From: Jatrophihabitans sp. | GTDB taxonomy: Bacteria; Actinomycetota; Actinomycetes; Mycobacteriales; Jatrophihabitantaceae | Reading direction: 5' to 3' | DNA length: 57,289 bases | NCBI GenBank assembly: GCA_025924515.1 | Contig: JAICIE010000008.1 | Location: 1 to 57,289 of the forward strand | Shown here: positions 32,567 through 41,500 of the stretch, one piece after another | How positions within the stretch are numbered: position 1 is the stretch's first letter | Layout: every line of letters begins with the position of its first letter | The notes under the pieces: model-generated | Told to the model about the DNA's origin: nothing | Databases searched by the model: none | What the model saw: the letters and a program-made list of their open reading frames with translations, nothing else | Program-made: the position numbers and the translations under genes

Positions 32567-33459
32567 CGAGGTGTGGCTGCTGCCCGGCCCGAATCGTCGC
32601 CGGCGTCGTCTTGATACCCCGCCCGGTACGGCCTTCGCTCACAACCCTCGGACGGCCGCGAGATGCCTATCAGCATGGGCATCCCGGAGGGCCGATGCCC
32701 AATTCTTGCTGTCCGCGGTCGCGCCCGAGTCCGCCCGACTCGGTCCTGCTGCGGCGCGGAGATCGGCATGACGCTGCCTTTCCTTCGCCGATAGCGGAGA
32801 ACATGGTCCGGCATGAGGGCGGGTTGCTTGGCAAGCGTGGGGCGATCAGAGCCCTTGCCCGGCGACTCGACGGTGTTCGCGCTGTCGGCGGCCGGCCGAG
32901 CCTCACAGACGAGGACGGCCGATCGGGCGCTCCCCGACCGGACGACCGCAGCGCGGGCAGGACGTCACCTCGATCACCGTCACGCAGACGATCCGCGTCG
33001 TCGCGGATCCCACAGGCTTCGCGCAGCAGCGACACGCAGGACGGGAGGGAAGCGGCGCAGGCAGTGAGTGGGCCTTGTCGTCCCAGGATTCGTCGGCGCG
33101 GCCGCCGGGTATCGCACGTATCGCGGCCAAACATCGGCTGGCGGGACGTGGCGCTGCGGGCGCTGGTCGGGCAGCCCGCAACGCGCCGGTGACACGGCGT
33201 CCCGCCGACCACCCGATCCTCGCCCGACGGTTACCTTTGCCCGCACGGGTAGCGCGGCTGCCATCGGCTAGATGCCCCCAGCCGGGGGCGCTCGTACGCC
33301 GGCACGGGCGGGCCTTCGGGTGCCGCCGCAGACACCACGATCATTGGCGCGACCGACGGCTGAGCAGCGCGCGCTCGCAGACCTGCGGAGCAGAACTTAA
33401 CAAAAAAAGGACGAACTCCGGATCTTGCCTCTTGCTTTCGAAAGGTATAGACCATCCGT
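32567..33459. other. about 0.9 kb without an intact gene
   Basis: No frame has both a ribosome binding site and a recognisable fold. A minus-strand peptide around 32900-32990 (VTSCPRCGRPVGERPIGRPR) looks like a broken zinc-ribbon segment. A 10-bp palindrome CTTTCGAAAG at 33435-33444 lies 15 bp before the GH20 start and may be regulatory or part of its leader. Confidence 0.4.
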
Positions 33460-35166
33460 ATGCGCCATCACCCTCCTCTTCGCTCCGTCGCAGTCGCGGC
33501 CGCTGCCGTCCTGACCGCCGGCGGCACCGTGTCCGTGGCTGGCGCCTCGGCCAGCACTCCCTCGGCGCAACCCAACGCGCCCGCCCTCATACCCGCCCCA
33601 GCTCAGGAAGTCCTGGGGAACGGGTCGTTCGCGCTGACACCACAGAGCAGGATCGTCGCCCGAGGAATGGCGGTTCCGGTCGCGAGGGAGCTGCGTCAAG
33701 ATTTGCGGCCGGGCACCGGCTATCGACTGCCCGTGGTCTCCGGACCGGGTGCCAGCCATGACATCAGCCTCCGGATCGACCGCTCGGCGATTCCGGGCGG
33801 ACAGCGGCGGGAAGGGTACGTCCTGGACGTGCGCGACGGTGGCGTTTTCCTGCGTGCCGCCACCCCGCACGGGTTGTTCGACGGCGTGCAGACGATCCGC
33901 CAGCTCTTGCCGGTCGACATCAATGCGCCGACGCCGCAGGCCGTTCCGTGGACGATGCCGGTGATCCACATCGCCGACCACCCCCGGTTCGCCTATCGCG
34001 GATTCATGCTCGACATTGCGCGGCATTACAAGTCGCCGGGCACTGTAGAACGGCTGCTCGACGAGGTGGCCCGGTACAAGATCAATATCTTCCACCTCCA
34101 CCTCAGCGACGATCAGGGCTTCCGAATCGTCATCAACGGTTTCCCGCGGCTGACCCGCATCGGCGCGCAGGGTTCGGTAGGAACCGATGGCCGGACGAAG
34201 GATCCGGGCGGATTCTGGACCCAGCAGCAGTACCGCGACGTCGTGGCCTACGCGGCGCAGCGGTTCATCACCGTGATACCTGAGGTCGACACCCCCGGCC
34301 ACAACAACGCGATCATCATGTCCGAGTACAACGACACACAGAATCCGCGGTTGAACGGACACCCGCAGGACATCAATTGCAGCCTCAACCACCCGCCGCA
34401 CTGGAACTACACCGGCGACGTCGGCTACAGCGCGCTCTGCCCGCACAGCGCGAACACCTGGGCCATCCTGCGCACAATCATCCGGCAGCTCACCGCTATG
34501 TCCCCTGGGCCGTTCTACGACCTGGGTGGCGACGAGGTGCCGACCACAGTATTGAACCAGCAGCAGTACGCGTACCTAGTCAACCGGGAAGCTCGCATCG
34601 TCACGCGCGACGGCAAGCGGGCGATGGGCTGGGCTGAGATCTCGAGCCCGGGAACCCAACTGCCGCCCGGTACGGTCGCCGAGTACTGGAACCCCGCATC
34701 CGGCTCGTCCGCCGGTACCGAATCCGCCACCGACGCTGTCGCCAAGGGCGCGCGACTGGTGATGGCTCCGGCCAACCACGCCTACCTGGACCAGAAGTAC
34801 GCGCCGAACACCCCGCCGGACCTGGGACTGACTTGGGCCTGCCCGAACGGGTGCGACGTCGATCAGTTCTACAACTGGGATCCCATCCACTACGTCTCCG
34901 GTATCCACCGGTCGGACGTCATGGGGGTCGAGGGTGCGCTCTGGGAGGAAACCATCCGTAGCCTTCGCGAGGCCGAGTACATGATTTTCCCGCGGCTGCA
35001 GGCGCTGGCGGAAATCGGCTGGTCCCCCCGCACGGTTCGCACCGCAGGCAGCGCTGCCTACGCCGACTTCCTGCGCCGCCTCGCCGTCGACGGACAGCGA
35101 ATGGCCGCCGCGGGCATCGACTTCTACCGCACCCCCGAGGTGCCCTGGATGGACGCCGCCCGCTGA
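33460..35166 (+). CDS. secreted GH20 beta-N-acetylhexosaminidase
   Basis: A 568-aa exported enzyme releasing terminal GlcNAc/GalNAc from chitin oligomers or glycans. The signal peptide covers about residues 1-32. A GH20b-like domain (about 40-165) precedes the catalytic barrel starting at HPRFAYRGFMLDIARHY. The catalytic Asp358-Glu359 pair lies in DLGGDEVPTT, and other hallmarks are FHLHLSDDQGFRI, PEVDTPGHNNA and the late AEYWNP and GALWEE. ATG 33460 is the only plausible start although its Shine-Dalgarno (GAAAGG) is distant. It is monocistronic and ends at a good hairpin terminator. Confidence 0.94.
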   Translation: MRHHPPLRSVAVAAAAVLTAGGTVSVAGASASTPSAQPNAPALIPAPAQEVLGNGSFALTPQSRIVARGMAVPVARELRQDLRPGTGYRLPVVSGPGASHDISLRIDRSAIPGGQRREGYVLDVRDGGVFLRAATPHGLFDGVQTIRQLLPVDINAPTPQAVPWTMPVIHIADHPRFAYRGFMLDIARHYKSPGTVERLLDEVARYKINIFHLHLSDDQGFRIVINGFPRLTRIGAQGSVGTDGRTKDPGGFWTQQQYRDVVAYAAQRFITVIPEVDTPGHNNAIIMSEYNDTQNPRLNGHPQDINCSLNHPPHWNYTGDVGYSALCPHSANTWAILRTIIRQLTAMSPGPFYDLGGDEVPTTVLNQQQYAYLVNREARIVTRDGKRAMGWAEISSPGTQLPPGTVAEYWNPASGSSAGTESATDAVAKGARLVMAPANHAYLDQKYAPNTPPDLGLTWACPNGCDVDQFYNWDPIHYVSGIHRSDVMGVEGALWEETIRSLREAEYMIFPRLQALAEIGWSPRTVRTAGSAAYADFLRRLAVDGQRMAAAGIDFYRTPEVPWMDAAR

Positions 35167-35176
35167 GCACACGAGG

Positions 35177-35215
35177 AACCCGGCCGACCCCAGCCCGACT
35201 GAGGCCGGCCGGGTT
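35177..35215 (+). terminator. hairpin terminator of the GH20 gene
   Basis: AACCCGGCCG at 35177-35186 pairs perfectly with CGGCCGGGTT at 35206-35215 across a 19-base loop, starting 10 bp after the stop codon. It ends in TTGTGG without a U-tract. Confidence 0.7.
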
Positions 35216-35492
35216 GTGGCGCAGTCCGCCCTGCATTTCGGCGATTCCCCGGTCCGGTCGGCGGTACCGCACAGCGTGTCCGGGGGGCGTCGTCGGGCTG
35301 CCCACCTCGTCAGCGAGTCGTGACGAGAACACCGAACCGGCACGCCGCCAGCGGATTCGCATGAGGGAGCCCGCGACCGAGGCGAGCGCGATCTTTCTGC
35401 ATTCCTCGGTGGAGCACCAGCTTTCGGGCCCGGCTCAACGCTTGGAACCCGCGCCGCGCACCGGTTGCAGGTCGGGGCGGAAACTGTCTGTG

Positions 35493-36491
35493 ATGCAGAC
35501 GCAGGACTCGATAACACGACGGGAGACGTGCCCGAAGCGGATGGTGTTCGGGCCGTGCGGTGGCGCGCTGCCGGACGGGCGGTGTGAGCTGCCGATCGGT
35601 GCGTGTGTCTTCCCCGAGGTCGTCGCCCCACTGGCCGCCGTCACCGGGCGTCCTCCGGCGCGGGTCCCGCGCGTGCTGACCGACTTCAGCGCGCCGCCGT
35701 TCGACCCGTCCGCGCTGCGCCGGATCGCCGCCACGCTGGCGCCGGCCAGCGATGCGGTCCTGGTCGGGGAGCACTCCAACCGGCCCGACTTCCCGCCGAC
35801 GCTGGTGGCGCGCCTGCTGCTCGACGCCGGGGTGCGCCCCTGGGTCACCCTGGCCTGCCGCGACCGCAACCGCGTCGTGCTCGAACAGGAACTGCGCGGC
35901 CTGAAACACGTCGGAATCGACGCGGTGCTCTGCGTGACCGGTGACGCGCGCGGCTACGACGTGCGCCCGGACGCCACCCAGGTCTTCGACCTCGATGGGC
36001 CACGGCTGGCCGCCCTCGCCGCCTCGATCGGCGTCCCCGCCGCCGTTCCCGAGGCCCCACTCGGCTGGCCCGCGGCCGCGCGGCCGGCCCGGCTGGTCGC
36101 CAAACAGGCCAACGGCGCCTCGATCGCCGTGTTGAACCACGTCGCCCACCCCGCGGTCGTCGCCGACTTCGTGGCGGCCGCCCGACGTCTCGGCTTGACC
36201 ATCCCCGTCGTCGCGGCGGCGGCAGTCTTCACCGACGCCGGCTCCGCACGGGTCCTGGCTGCGCTGCCCGGGCTGGAGGTCGACGCGGCGGCCGTCGAAG
36301 AGGTCCTGACCTCCGCCGACCCCGTCGAGACCGGCATCGCGGTCGCCGTCCGCGAGGCCGAAGCGCTGCTGGACATCGATGGCGTGGCCGGCATCAACCT
36401 CTCCGGCTCGGCGTCCAGCGCCGGCTGGGAGGCCGCCGCCGAGATCAAGGCCGAGGTCGGCACCCGCCTCACAACTGGTGCCCGCCGATGA
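35493..36491 (+). CDS. methylenetetrahydrofolate reductase-like protein with C-terminal-type Cys domain at the N-terminus
   Basis: A 332-aa cytoplasmic protein with start ATG 35493. The first 45 residues contain a Cys cluster, CPKRMVFGPCGGALPDGRCE with Cys13, Cys22, Cys31 and a further Cys38, matching the MTHFR C-terminal/zinc-binding module. The remainder resembles the MTHFR TIM barrel (VLTDFSAPPFD, VLVGEHSNRPDFPP, WVTLACRDRNR, AVLCVTGDARGYDV). The order, Cys module then barrel, is seen in some actinobacterial MTHFR-like proteins involved in C1 metabolism. Its stop overlaps the next methyltransferase gene by 4 bp, so the two are translationally coupled and may act on the same methyl group. 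Confidence 0.82.
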   Translation: MQTQDSITRRETCPKRMVFGPCGGALPDGRCELPIGACVFPEVVAPLAAVTGRPPARVPRVLTDFSAPPFDPSALRRIAATLAPASDAVLVGEHSNRPDFPPTLVARLLLDAGVRPWVTLACRDRNRVVLEQELRGLKHVGIDAVLCVTGDARGYDVRPDATQVFDLDGPRLAALAASIGVPAAVPEAPLGWPAAARPARLVAKQANGASIAVLNHVAHPAVVADFVAAARRLGLTIPVVAAAAVFTDAGSARVLAALPGLEVDAAAVEEVLTSADPVETGIAVAVREAEALLDIDGVAGINLSGSASSAGWEAAAEIKAEVGTRLTTGARR

Positions 36492-37273
36492 GCGAGGACG
36501 TCGAGCCCGACGAGGACGCCCGGTCCGCCGCCCAGGCGGCCGAGTTCGACACCGTTGCGGACTGGACGGCGCAGGCGGCCGCCGCTCTCAGCCCCGCTCA
36601 CCGCATCCCGGCCGCCTGCCGAGGCAGCGGCGGCCCGCCCGCCCTGGACTGGCTGCTCGACCGCTGCCGTGTCGGGCCGACAACTCGCCTCATCGACGTC
36701 GGGGCCGGTATCGGCGGGCCGGCCGCGTACGCCGCCGGACGGACCGGCGTGCGTCCACTGCTGATCGAGCCGCAACCGGGCGCCTGCCGTGCGGCGCGGC
36801 GCCTGTTCGGGCTCGACGTCGTGCAAGCCGACGCGTTGGCCCTGCCGATCGCCGACCACTGCTGCGACGTCGTGTGGTCGCTCGGGGTGCTCGACACCGT
36901 GCCCGACCAGGCCGCTTGCCTGGCCGAGATCAGCCGCTGTCTGGCGTCGTCCGGGGTGGTCGGCCTCCTCGCCTATGTGGCGTCGACGGACATCGATGAG
37001 CCGGACACCAATCACTTCCCGCGTCCCGGCGAGCTGACCGCGCTTCTGAGCGGCGCCGGACTCGAACCGATCGACCGGACACCTCTTGCCGAACTCGGCC
37101 CCGTCCCGGACGGCTGGCAGCGCCGGGCCGACGAGGTTGACCACGAGGTCGCCCGACGCCACGGCGATCATCCCTTATGGCAACAGGCCGCGAATCAGGA
37201 ACGCGGCGTCGTCCGCCTGATCGATACCGGGCAGGTCACCGGGCAGCTGTACCTGCTGCGCCGATCACCTTGA
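36488..37273 (+). CDS. SAM-dependent methyltransferase
   Basis: A 261-aa class I methyltransferase. ATG 36488 overlaps the MTHFR-like stop (ATGA). Motif I is LIDVGAGIGGPAAY, motif II LLIEPQPGA, and motif IV/V DVVWSLGVLDTVPDQAACL with the post-IV LASSGVVGLLAYV. The coupled position behind an MTHFR-like gene suggests folate-derived methyl supply to a specific methylation, though the substrate is unknown. The gene ends the two-gene unit. Confidence 0.85.
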   Translation: MSEDVEPDEDARSAAQAAEFDTVADWTAQAAAALSPAHRIPAACRGSGGPPALDWLLDRCRVGPTTRLIDVGAGIGGPAAYAAGRTGVRPLLIEPQPGACRAARRLFGLDVVQADALALPIADHCCDVVWSLGVLDTVPDQAACLAEISRCLASSGVVGLLAYVASTDIDEPDTNHFPRPGELTALLSGAGLEPIDRTPLAELGPVPDGWQRRADEVDHEVARRHGDHPLWQQAANQERGVVRLIDTGQVTGQLYLLRRSP

Positions 37274-37541
37274 TTTTCGTGAGCTGTCCACAGCCGACGC
37301 CCACAGGCATGCTCGGCGCTGACTGCACAAATGTCGTACCGGAAGGGCTTGCGCCACGCCGGAACGGAACGGCGAGCACGGCGCCGGTCTCGTCAGCGCG
37401 GTCACGCAGCAGCGCCAGGAACTGGTCGCCGCAGCTCGCGGTCGGTATGTGCTCGGTCGTCCGCGGAGGGGATCAGTCGGAGCTCCCTGTCGGAGTCTCA
37501 GGGAGGATCGGCAGTCGGACCGCGAACAACGCACCGGTGGC

Positions 37542-37742
37542 TCAGCGTCTGCGCCTGTGCTGCGCTTTGGTCGTGAGGGTTCCCAACGCCGAATCCGCGC
37601 GGCTGAGCAGCCGCGCCGCGGTCGTGTCGGGACTGCGCCGCTGCACGGCGGAGGACACCTGGTGCACGAGCGTGCGGGCGAGCGGCAGCCCGACCGCGAG
37701 CAACAGCCAAACCCGGATACGCCGCGACAAGAACAGCCACAT
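37542..37742 (-). CDS. small membrane-associated protein, 66 aa
   Basis: The sequence MWLFLSRRIRVWLLLAVGLP starts a hydrophobic N-terminal helix, followed by an amphipathic, basic C-terminus (AVQRRSPDT, LLSRADSALGTL, final QHRRRR). Similar short actinobacterial proteins begin MxLFLSRRxRxWLxxA. The ribosome binding site is weak, but composition and layout argue for a real gene. Function is unknown and it stands alone. Confidence 0.6.
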   Translation of the reverse strand: MWLFLSRRIRVWLLLAVGLPLARTLVHQVSSAVQRRSPDTTAARLLSRADSALGTLTTKAQHRRRR

Positions 37743-38207
37743 AGGGACAGTCTTTCATCGCACCGAACCCGACTATCCGCTAATGGACGACCGCATGGAG
37801 GCACTGCGCCCGCGGGTCCCGAGCGGGGGAGCCGACCCAAAGCACCGGATCCCGGACCCGATGCTCGCCCGCTCGTCGGTCGGGCGCGATCAGCGGTTGC
37901 TGCCGTCGATCAGCTGGCCCATCTCGATCTGCGCGTCGGCGACGCCAGCCGGGTCGAGGAGCCGTCTCGCCGCTGTGACCTCGATCGTTGTACTTGAACG
38001 CGGGTCGCAGGAGCGGGCCGGAAACGGCTGAGTCGCTACTTGCGTCGCGTCCTCGCAGGATGGACAGTCGCTCAATCTTGGGTCTAGCGTTCCGCCACAC
38101 CGATCGGGGCGACGGCCGAGCCGGTCCGGCGCGAGTCGGAACAACCAGCGCGTCCCCGCTGGCGCCCACATCGTGCGGCTCGGACGAGCAGAACGGAAGG
38201 AGGTCCG
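37743..38207. other. divergent intergenic region
   Basis: About 465 bases between the small membrane protein and the osmolyte-transport operon. It should hold promoters for both directions. No conserved frame is recognised; the last 15 bases contain a strong GGAAGGAGG ribosome binding site for the leader ORF. Confidence 0.45.
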
Positions 38208-38279
38208 GTGGACGAGGAGGGGGCTCCCGAGACGATTGCGAGCGGCCCCGCCGGGCCAGCGACCGAGCGGCGCGCATGA
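38208..38279 (+). CDS. 23-aa leader ORF coupled to the ABC ATPase
   Basis: GGAAGGAGG sits 4 bp before a GTG at 38208 that opens a 23-codon frame ([20 protein letters not shown] then RRA) ending in TGA at 38277-38279. This stop overlaps the ATPase ATG (ATGA), and the ATPase has no ribosome binding site of its own. The arrangement suggests translational coupling. The peptide itself has no known motif. Confidence 0.55.
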   Translation: MDEEGAPETIASGPAGPATERRA

Positions 38280-39403
38280 CCGCGCACGTCGACCAGGGAG
38301 ACCCGACCGCGGTCAGCAAGCCCGACGTGTCCGCGGAGAACACCAGGCCGACGGTGTCGCCCGGCCGGCGCGACCCTGACGTCGCGGACATTTCGGTGCG
38401 CGGGCTCTGGAAGGTTTTCGGCACGGCCCGGACGGCGACCAGGGTGCCGACCACGCCCGAACTCGCCGCGATGTCCCGCAGCGAGCTGCGGGACCGGACC
38501 GGATGCCTGGCCGCCGTCTGCGACCTCGACTTCGACGTGGCGCCGGGCGAGGTGTTCGTAGTCATGGGGCTGTCCGGGTCGGGGAAGTCGACGCTCGTGC
38601 GCTGTCTGACCCGGCTGATCGAGCCGACCGCCGGAACGATCACCATCCAGGGCGAGGACATCACCAGAATGGGCGACCGGGCGCTGCGGGAGCTCCGGCG
38701 CAACAAGGTCTCGATGGTGTTCCAGCACTTCGGTCTGCTGCCACACCGGCGGGTGATCGAGAATGTGGCGTTCGGACTCGAGATCCGCGGCATGAGCCGC
38801 GCCGAGCGTATGCGGCGCGCCACCGAGGTGATCGAGCTCGTCGGGCTCGACGGGTACCAGCAGTCCTACCCCGAGCAGCTTTCCGGTGGCATGCAGCAGC
38901 GCGTGGGTCTGGCTCGGGCCCTGGCCGGCGACCCTGGCGTCATGCTGTTCGACGAGCCCTTCTCGGCCCTCGACCCGCTCATCCGCCGCGACATGCAGCA
39001 GGAGGTCATTCGGCTGCACCGCGAGGTCGGCAAGACCATGGTCTTCATCACCCACGACCTGTCGGAGGCCCTGAAACTCGGCGATCGGATCCTGATCATG
39101 CGCGACGGCCGGACGGTGCAGGTGGGCACGGGTCCCGAACTGGTCGGCGCACCGGCCGATGACTACGTCCGTGACTTCGTGCGTGAGGTCCCGCGGTCGC
39201 AGGTGCTGACCTTGGAGTGGATCATGCGCGAAGCCGTCCCGGCCGACGACATGAGCGGCCGCGAACTGGCCCCGGACGTCGTAGTGCGCGACGCAGTGCG
39301 AGCGGTCCTCGAGTCGACGGCGCCGGTCAAGGTCGTTCGGGACGGGCGGCTGCTGGGGGTCGTCGGCGACCCGGAGATCCTGCGCGTCGTCGCCGGGTCC
39401 TAA
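38276..39403 (+). CDS. proV: glycine betaine/proline-type ABC transporter ATP-binding protein
   Basis: A 375-aa ATPase of the ProV/OpuA class. The ATG at 38276 overlaps the leader ORF stop; no in-frame start lies nearer the strong upstream Shine-Dalgarno. An N-terminal extension contains the class-typical LWKVFG...[10 protein letters not shown] segment. Walker A is GLSGSGKST (98-106), the signature LSGGMQQR (202-209) and Walker B VMLFDEP (222-228). The C-terminus after about 300 resembles a single degenerate CBS-like region ending in [16 protein letters not shown]. It energises import of a compatible solute with the permease 12 bp downstream. Confidence 0.92.
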   Translation: MTAHVDQGDPTAVSKPDVSAENTRPTVSPGRRDPDVADISVRGLWKVFGTARTATRVPTTPELAAMSRSELRDRTGCLAAVCDLDFDVAPGEVFVVMGLSGSGKSTLVRCLTRLIEPTAGTITIQGEDITRMGDRALRELRRNKVSMVFQHFGLLPHRRVIENVAFGLEIRGMSRAERMRRATEVIELVGLDGYQQSYPEQLSGGMQQRVGLARALAGDPGVMLFDEPFSALDPLIRRDMQQEVIRLHREVGKTMVFITHDLSEALKLGDRILIMRDGRTVQVGTGPELVGAPADDYVRDFVREVPRSQVLTLEWIMREAVPADDMSGRELAPDVVVRDAVRAVLESTAPVKVVRDGRLLGVVGDPEILRVVAGS

Positions 39404-39415
39404 GTCGGGGTCGGT

Positions 39416-41443
39416 GTGAGCGTCGCAAGCGTGGCCCGGGCCGCCCGGGTCTACCGCCGTCCCGGTCGGCTGACGCTGCTGCTCGGCATCCTCGTCGGGT
39501 GGCTCGTGCTCTACGCCGTCCTCAAGGGCACGGACACGATATCCCTGGCGCCCTCAGACGTCACCTCGCTGCACACCCGGCTCAACGACCTCAACACCTC
39601 GGTCGGCGACAACCGCAACAGCAACCCGTTCTTCCTGTACTTCATCAACGAGATCCAGGTCGGCGCGACGCACTTCATCACCTTCCTGCAGAACCTGTTG
39701 TCCCAGCCCTCCGGAACGCGGCCGGTGCCCGTCGTCGGCTGGCTGGGCGTCGTCGTGATCATGACGGTGATCGCGGGACGGTTCGGCAACTGGCGGGTAG
39801 CGGTGCTCGCGGCGGCCGGCTTTTTGTTCCTCGGGTTGCAGGGGCTGTGGCAGCCGAGCATGGACACGCTGGCACTCACCATCGCCGCCGTGGTGATCTG
39901 CGTGCTCATCGGCATCCCCCTCGGCGTGCTGGTGGCGCAGTACCGCGGCTTCGAACGGGTCATCACGCCGGTGCTCGACCTCATGCAGACGATGCCGACC
40001 TTCGTCTATCTGTTGCCGTTGACTCTGCTGTTCTTGATCGGGCCGGCGACCGGTGTCATCGCCATGGTCATCTATGCCATGCCACCGGTCATCCGGCTGA
40101 CCGCGCACGGGCTGCAAGCGGTGTCCACCGAGACGGTCGAGGCCGGGCGCTCCTTGGGATCGACCCGGCCCCAGCAACTCGCCAAGATCATGCTGCCGAT
40201 GGCACGGCGCACGATCATCATCGGCGTCAACCAGACCATCATGGCCGCTCTCTCGATGGTGACGATCGCAGCGCTGGTTGCCGCACCCGGCCTCGGGCAG
40301 ACGGTCCTGCAGGCGCTCGAGAGCCAGGACGTGGGCACCGCGTTCAATGCCGGCCTCGCGATCGTGGTTCTCGCCGTGGTGCTCGACCGGGTCACCACGG
40401 CGGCGAGCGAACGCGCTCGGGCGACCGACCACGCCCGCACCCGGTTGCGCGCGGATCCCCGTTGGCGTCGAGGTGCCGACCTGGTGGCGCTGATCGTCAC
40501 CGCCGTCGCCGTTTATCTGTCCTATACCTATCAGCTGTTCGCCGCGTTCCCCGACCACCTGGCGATCGGTGGCACGCGCCTGGGGCTCGATCTCGGCACG
40601 CACATCGAATCCTGGACGTCCTCGGCCACATCATGGGCGCAGCGCGACCTGGGCTCGATCACCGGCCCGATCAAGAACGGCGTCACCTACCACGCCCTCA
40701 ACCCGCTGCAGAACCTGCTCGACAGCTCGCCGTGGTGGTTGACGTTCATCGCCATCGTGGCTACCGCCTTCGTCCTCGGTGGCCGGTGGGCCGCGCTGAT
40801 CGCCGCCACCTGTCTCGGGCTCGTGGTCGGTACCGGCCTGTGGCAGGACAGCATGGACACCCTCGCGGCCACACTGATCGCCACCGTCGTCGTCGTCGTC
40901 CTCGGCGTCATGTTCGGCGTGTGGATGGGACGCAACGCCCGCGCCGACTGGGGGATCCGGCCGTTCCTCGACGCGCTGCAGGTGATGCCGGCCTTCGTCT
41001 ACCTCGTGCCGTTCGTCGCCCTATTCGGTGCGACCCGGTTCACCGGCATCGTGGCTGCGGTGCTCTACGCGGCCCCGGTGGCCATCAAGATTGTGGCCGA
41101 CGGCATCCGCGGGGTGCCGGCGGAGACCGTCGAGGCGGCCGGGTCGAGCGGCTGCAGCACATGGCAGGTGATCACGAAGGTACAGCTGCCGATGTCGGTC
41201 CGCAGCCTGGCCCTTGCGACCAACCAGGGCCTGATCTACGTGCTGGCGATGGTCGTGGTCGCCGGGCTCGTCGGCGGCGGCGCGCTCGGCTTCGACGTCG
41301 TCGCCGGCTTCTCTCAGTCGAGTCTGTTCGGCAAGGGCTTGGCGGCGGGCGCGGCGATCGTCCTGCTCGGCATCGCTCTCGACCGCGTCACCCAGTCCGC
41401 CGCGCGCCGTGCCGGTGGGCACGTCTCCCACCGAGCCACCTGA
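39416..41443 (+). CDS. glycine betaine/proline-type ABC permease, two permease domains fused
   Basis: A 675-aa membrane protein made of two binding-protein-dependent permease units in tandem. Each has its own EAA loop: ETVEAGRSLGSTRPQQLAKI near residue 240 and ETVEAAGSSGCSTWQVITKV near 570. Each is preceded by the DxMQTMPTFVYLLP / DALQVMPAFVYLVP segment and by a WQxSMDTLAxT motif. Classical ProW has one such domain. Basic cytoplasmic residues link the halves (about 330-360). It lies between the ATPase and binding-protein genes, so one polypeptide may supply the whole transmembrane channel. Confidence 0.93.
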   Translation: MSVASVARAARVYRRPGRLTLLLGILVGWLVLYAVLKGTDTISLAPSDVTSLHTRLNDLNTSVGDNRNSNPFFLYFINEIQVGATHFITFLQNLLSQPSGTRPVPVVGWLGVVVIMTVIAGRFGNWRVAVLAAAGFLFLGLQGLWQPSMDTLALTIAAVVICVLIGIPLGVLVAQYRGFERVITPVLDLMQTMPTFVYLLPLTLLFLIGPATGVIAMVIYAMPPVIRLTAHGLQAVSTETVEAGRSLGSTRPQQLAKIMLPMARRTIIIGVNQTIMAALSMVTIAALVAAPGLGQTVLQALESQDVGTAFNAGLAIVVLAVVLDRVTTAASERARATDHARTRLRADPRWRRGADLVALIVTAVAVYLSYTYQLFAAFPDHLAIGGTRLGLDLGTHIESWTSSATSWAQRDLGSITGPIKNGVTYHALNPLQNLLDSSPWWLTFIAIVATAFVLGGRWAALIAATCLGLVVGTGLWQDSMDTLAATLIATVVVVVLGVMFGVWMGRNARADWGIRPFLDALQVMPAFVYLVPFVALFGATRFTGIVAAVLYAAPVAIKIVADGIRGVPAETVEAAGSSGCSTWQVITKVQLPMSVRSLALATNQGLIYVLAMVVVAGLVGGGALGFDVVAGFSQSSLFGKGLAAGAAIVLLGIALDRVTQSAARRAGGHVSHRAT

Positions 41444-41500
41444 ACGTCCTCAAGACCGATTCCCGGTCGAGCACTCTCCGAACCCAGCGAAGGAAGCTCC

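Noticed and set aside
32880-33000. CPRCGRP segment on the minus strand as a zinc-ribbon gene
   Set aside because: The frame stops right after GRPRL, and upstream sequence has no start or conserved context, so it is too weak to call.
35216-35492. Possible riboswitch upstream of the MTHFR-like gene
   Set aside because: I looked for SAM, cobalamin and THF riboswitch core motifs and saw none that I could support by eye; a covariance-model scan would decide.
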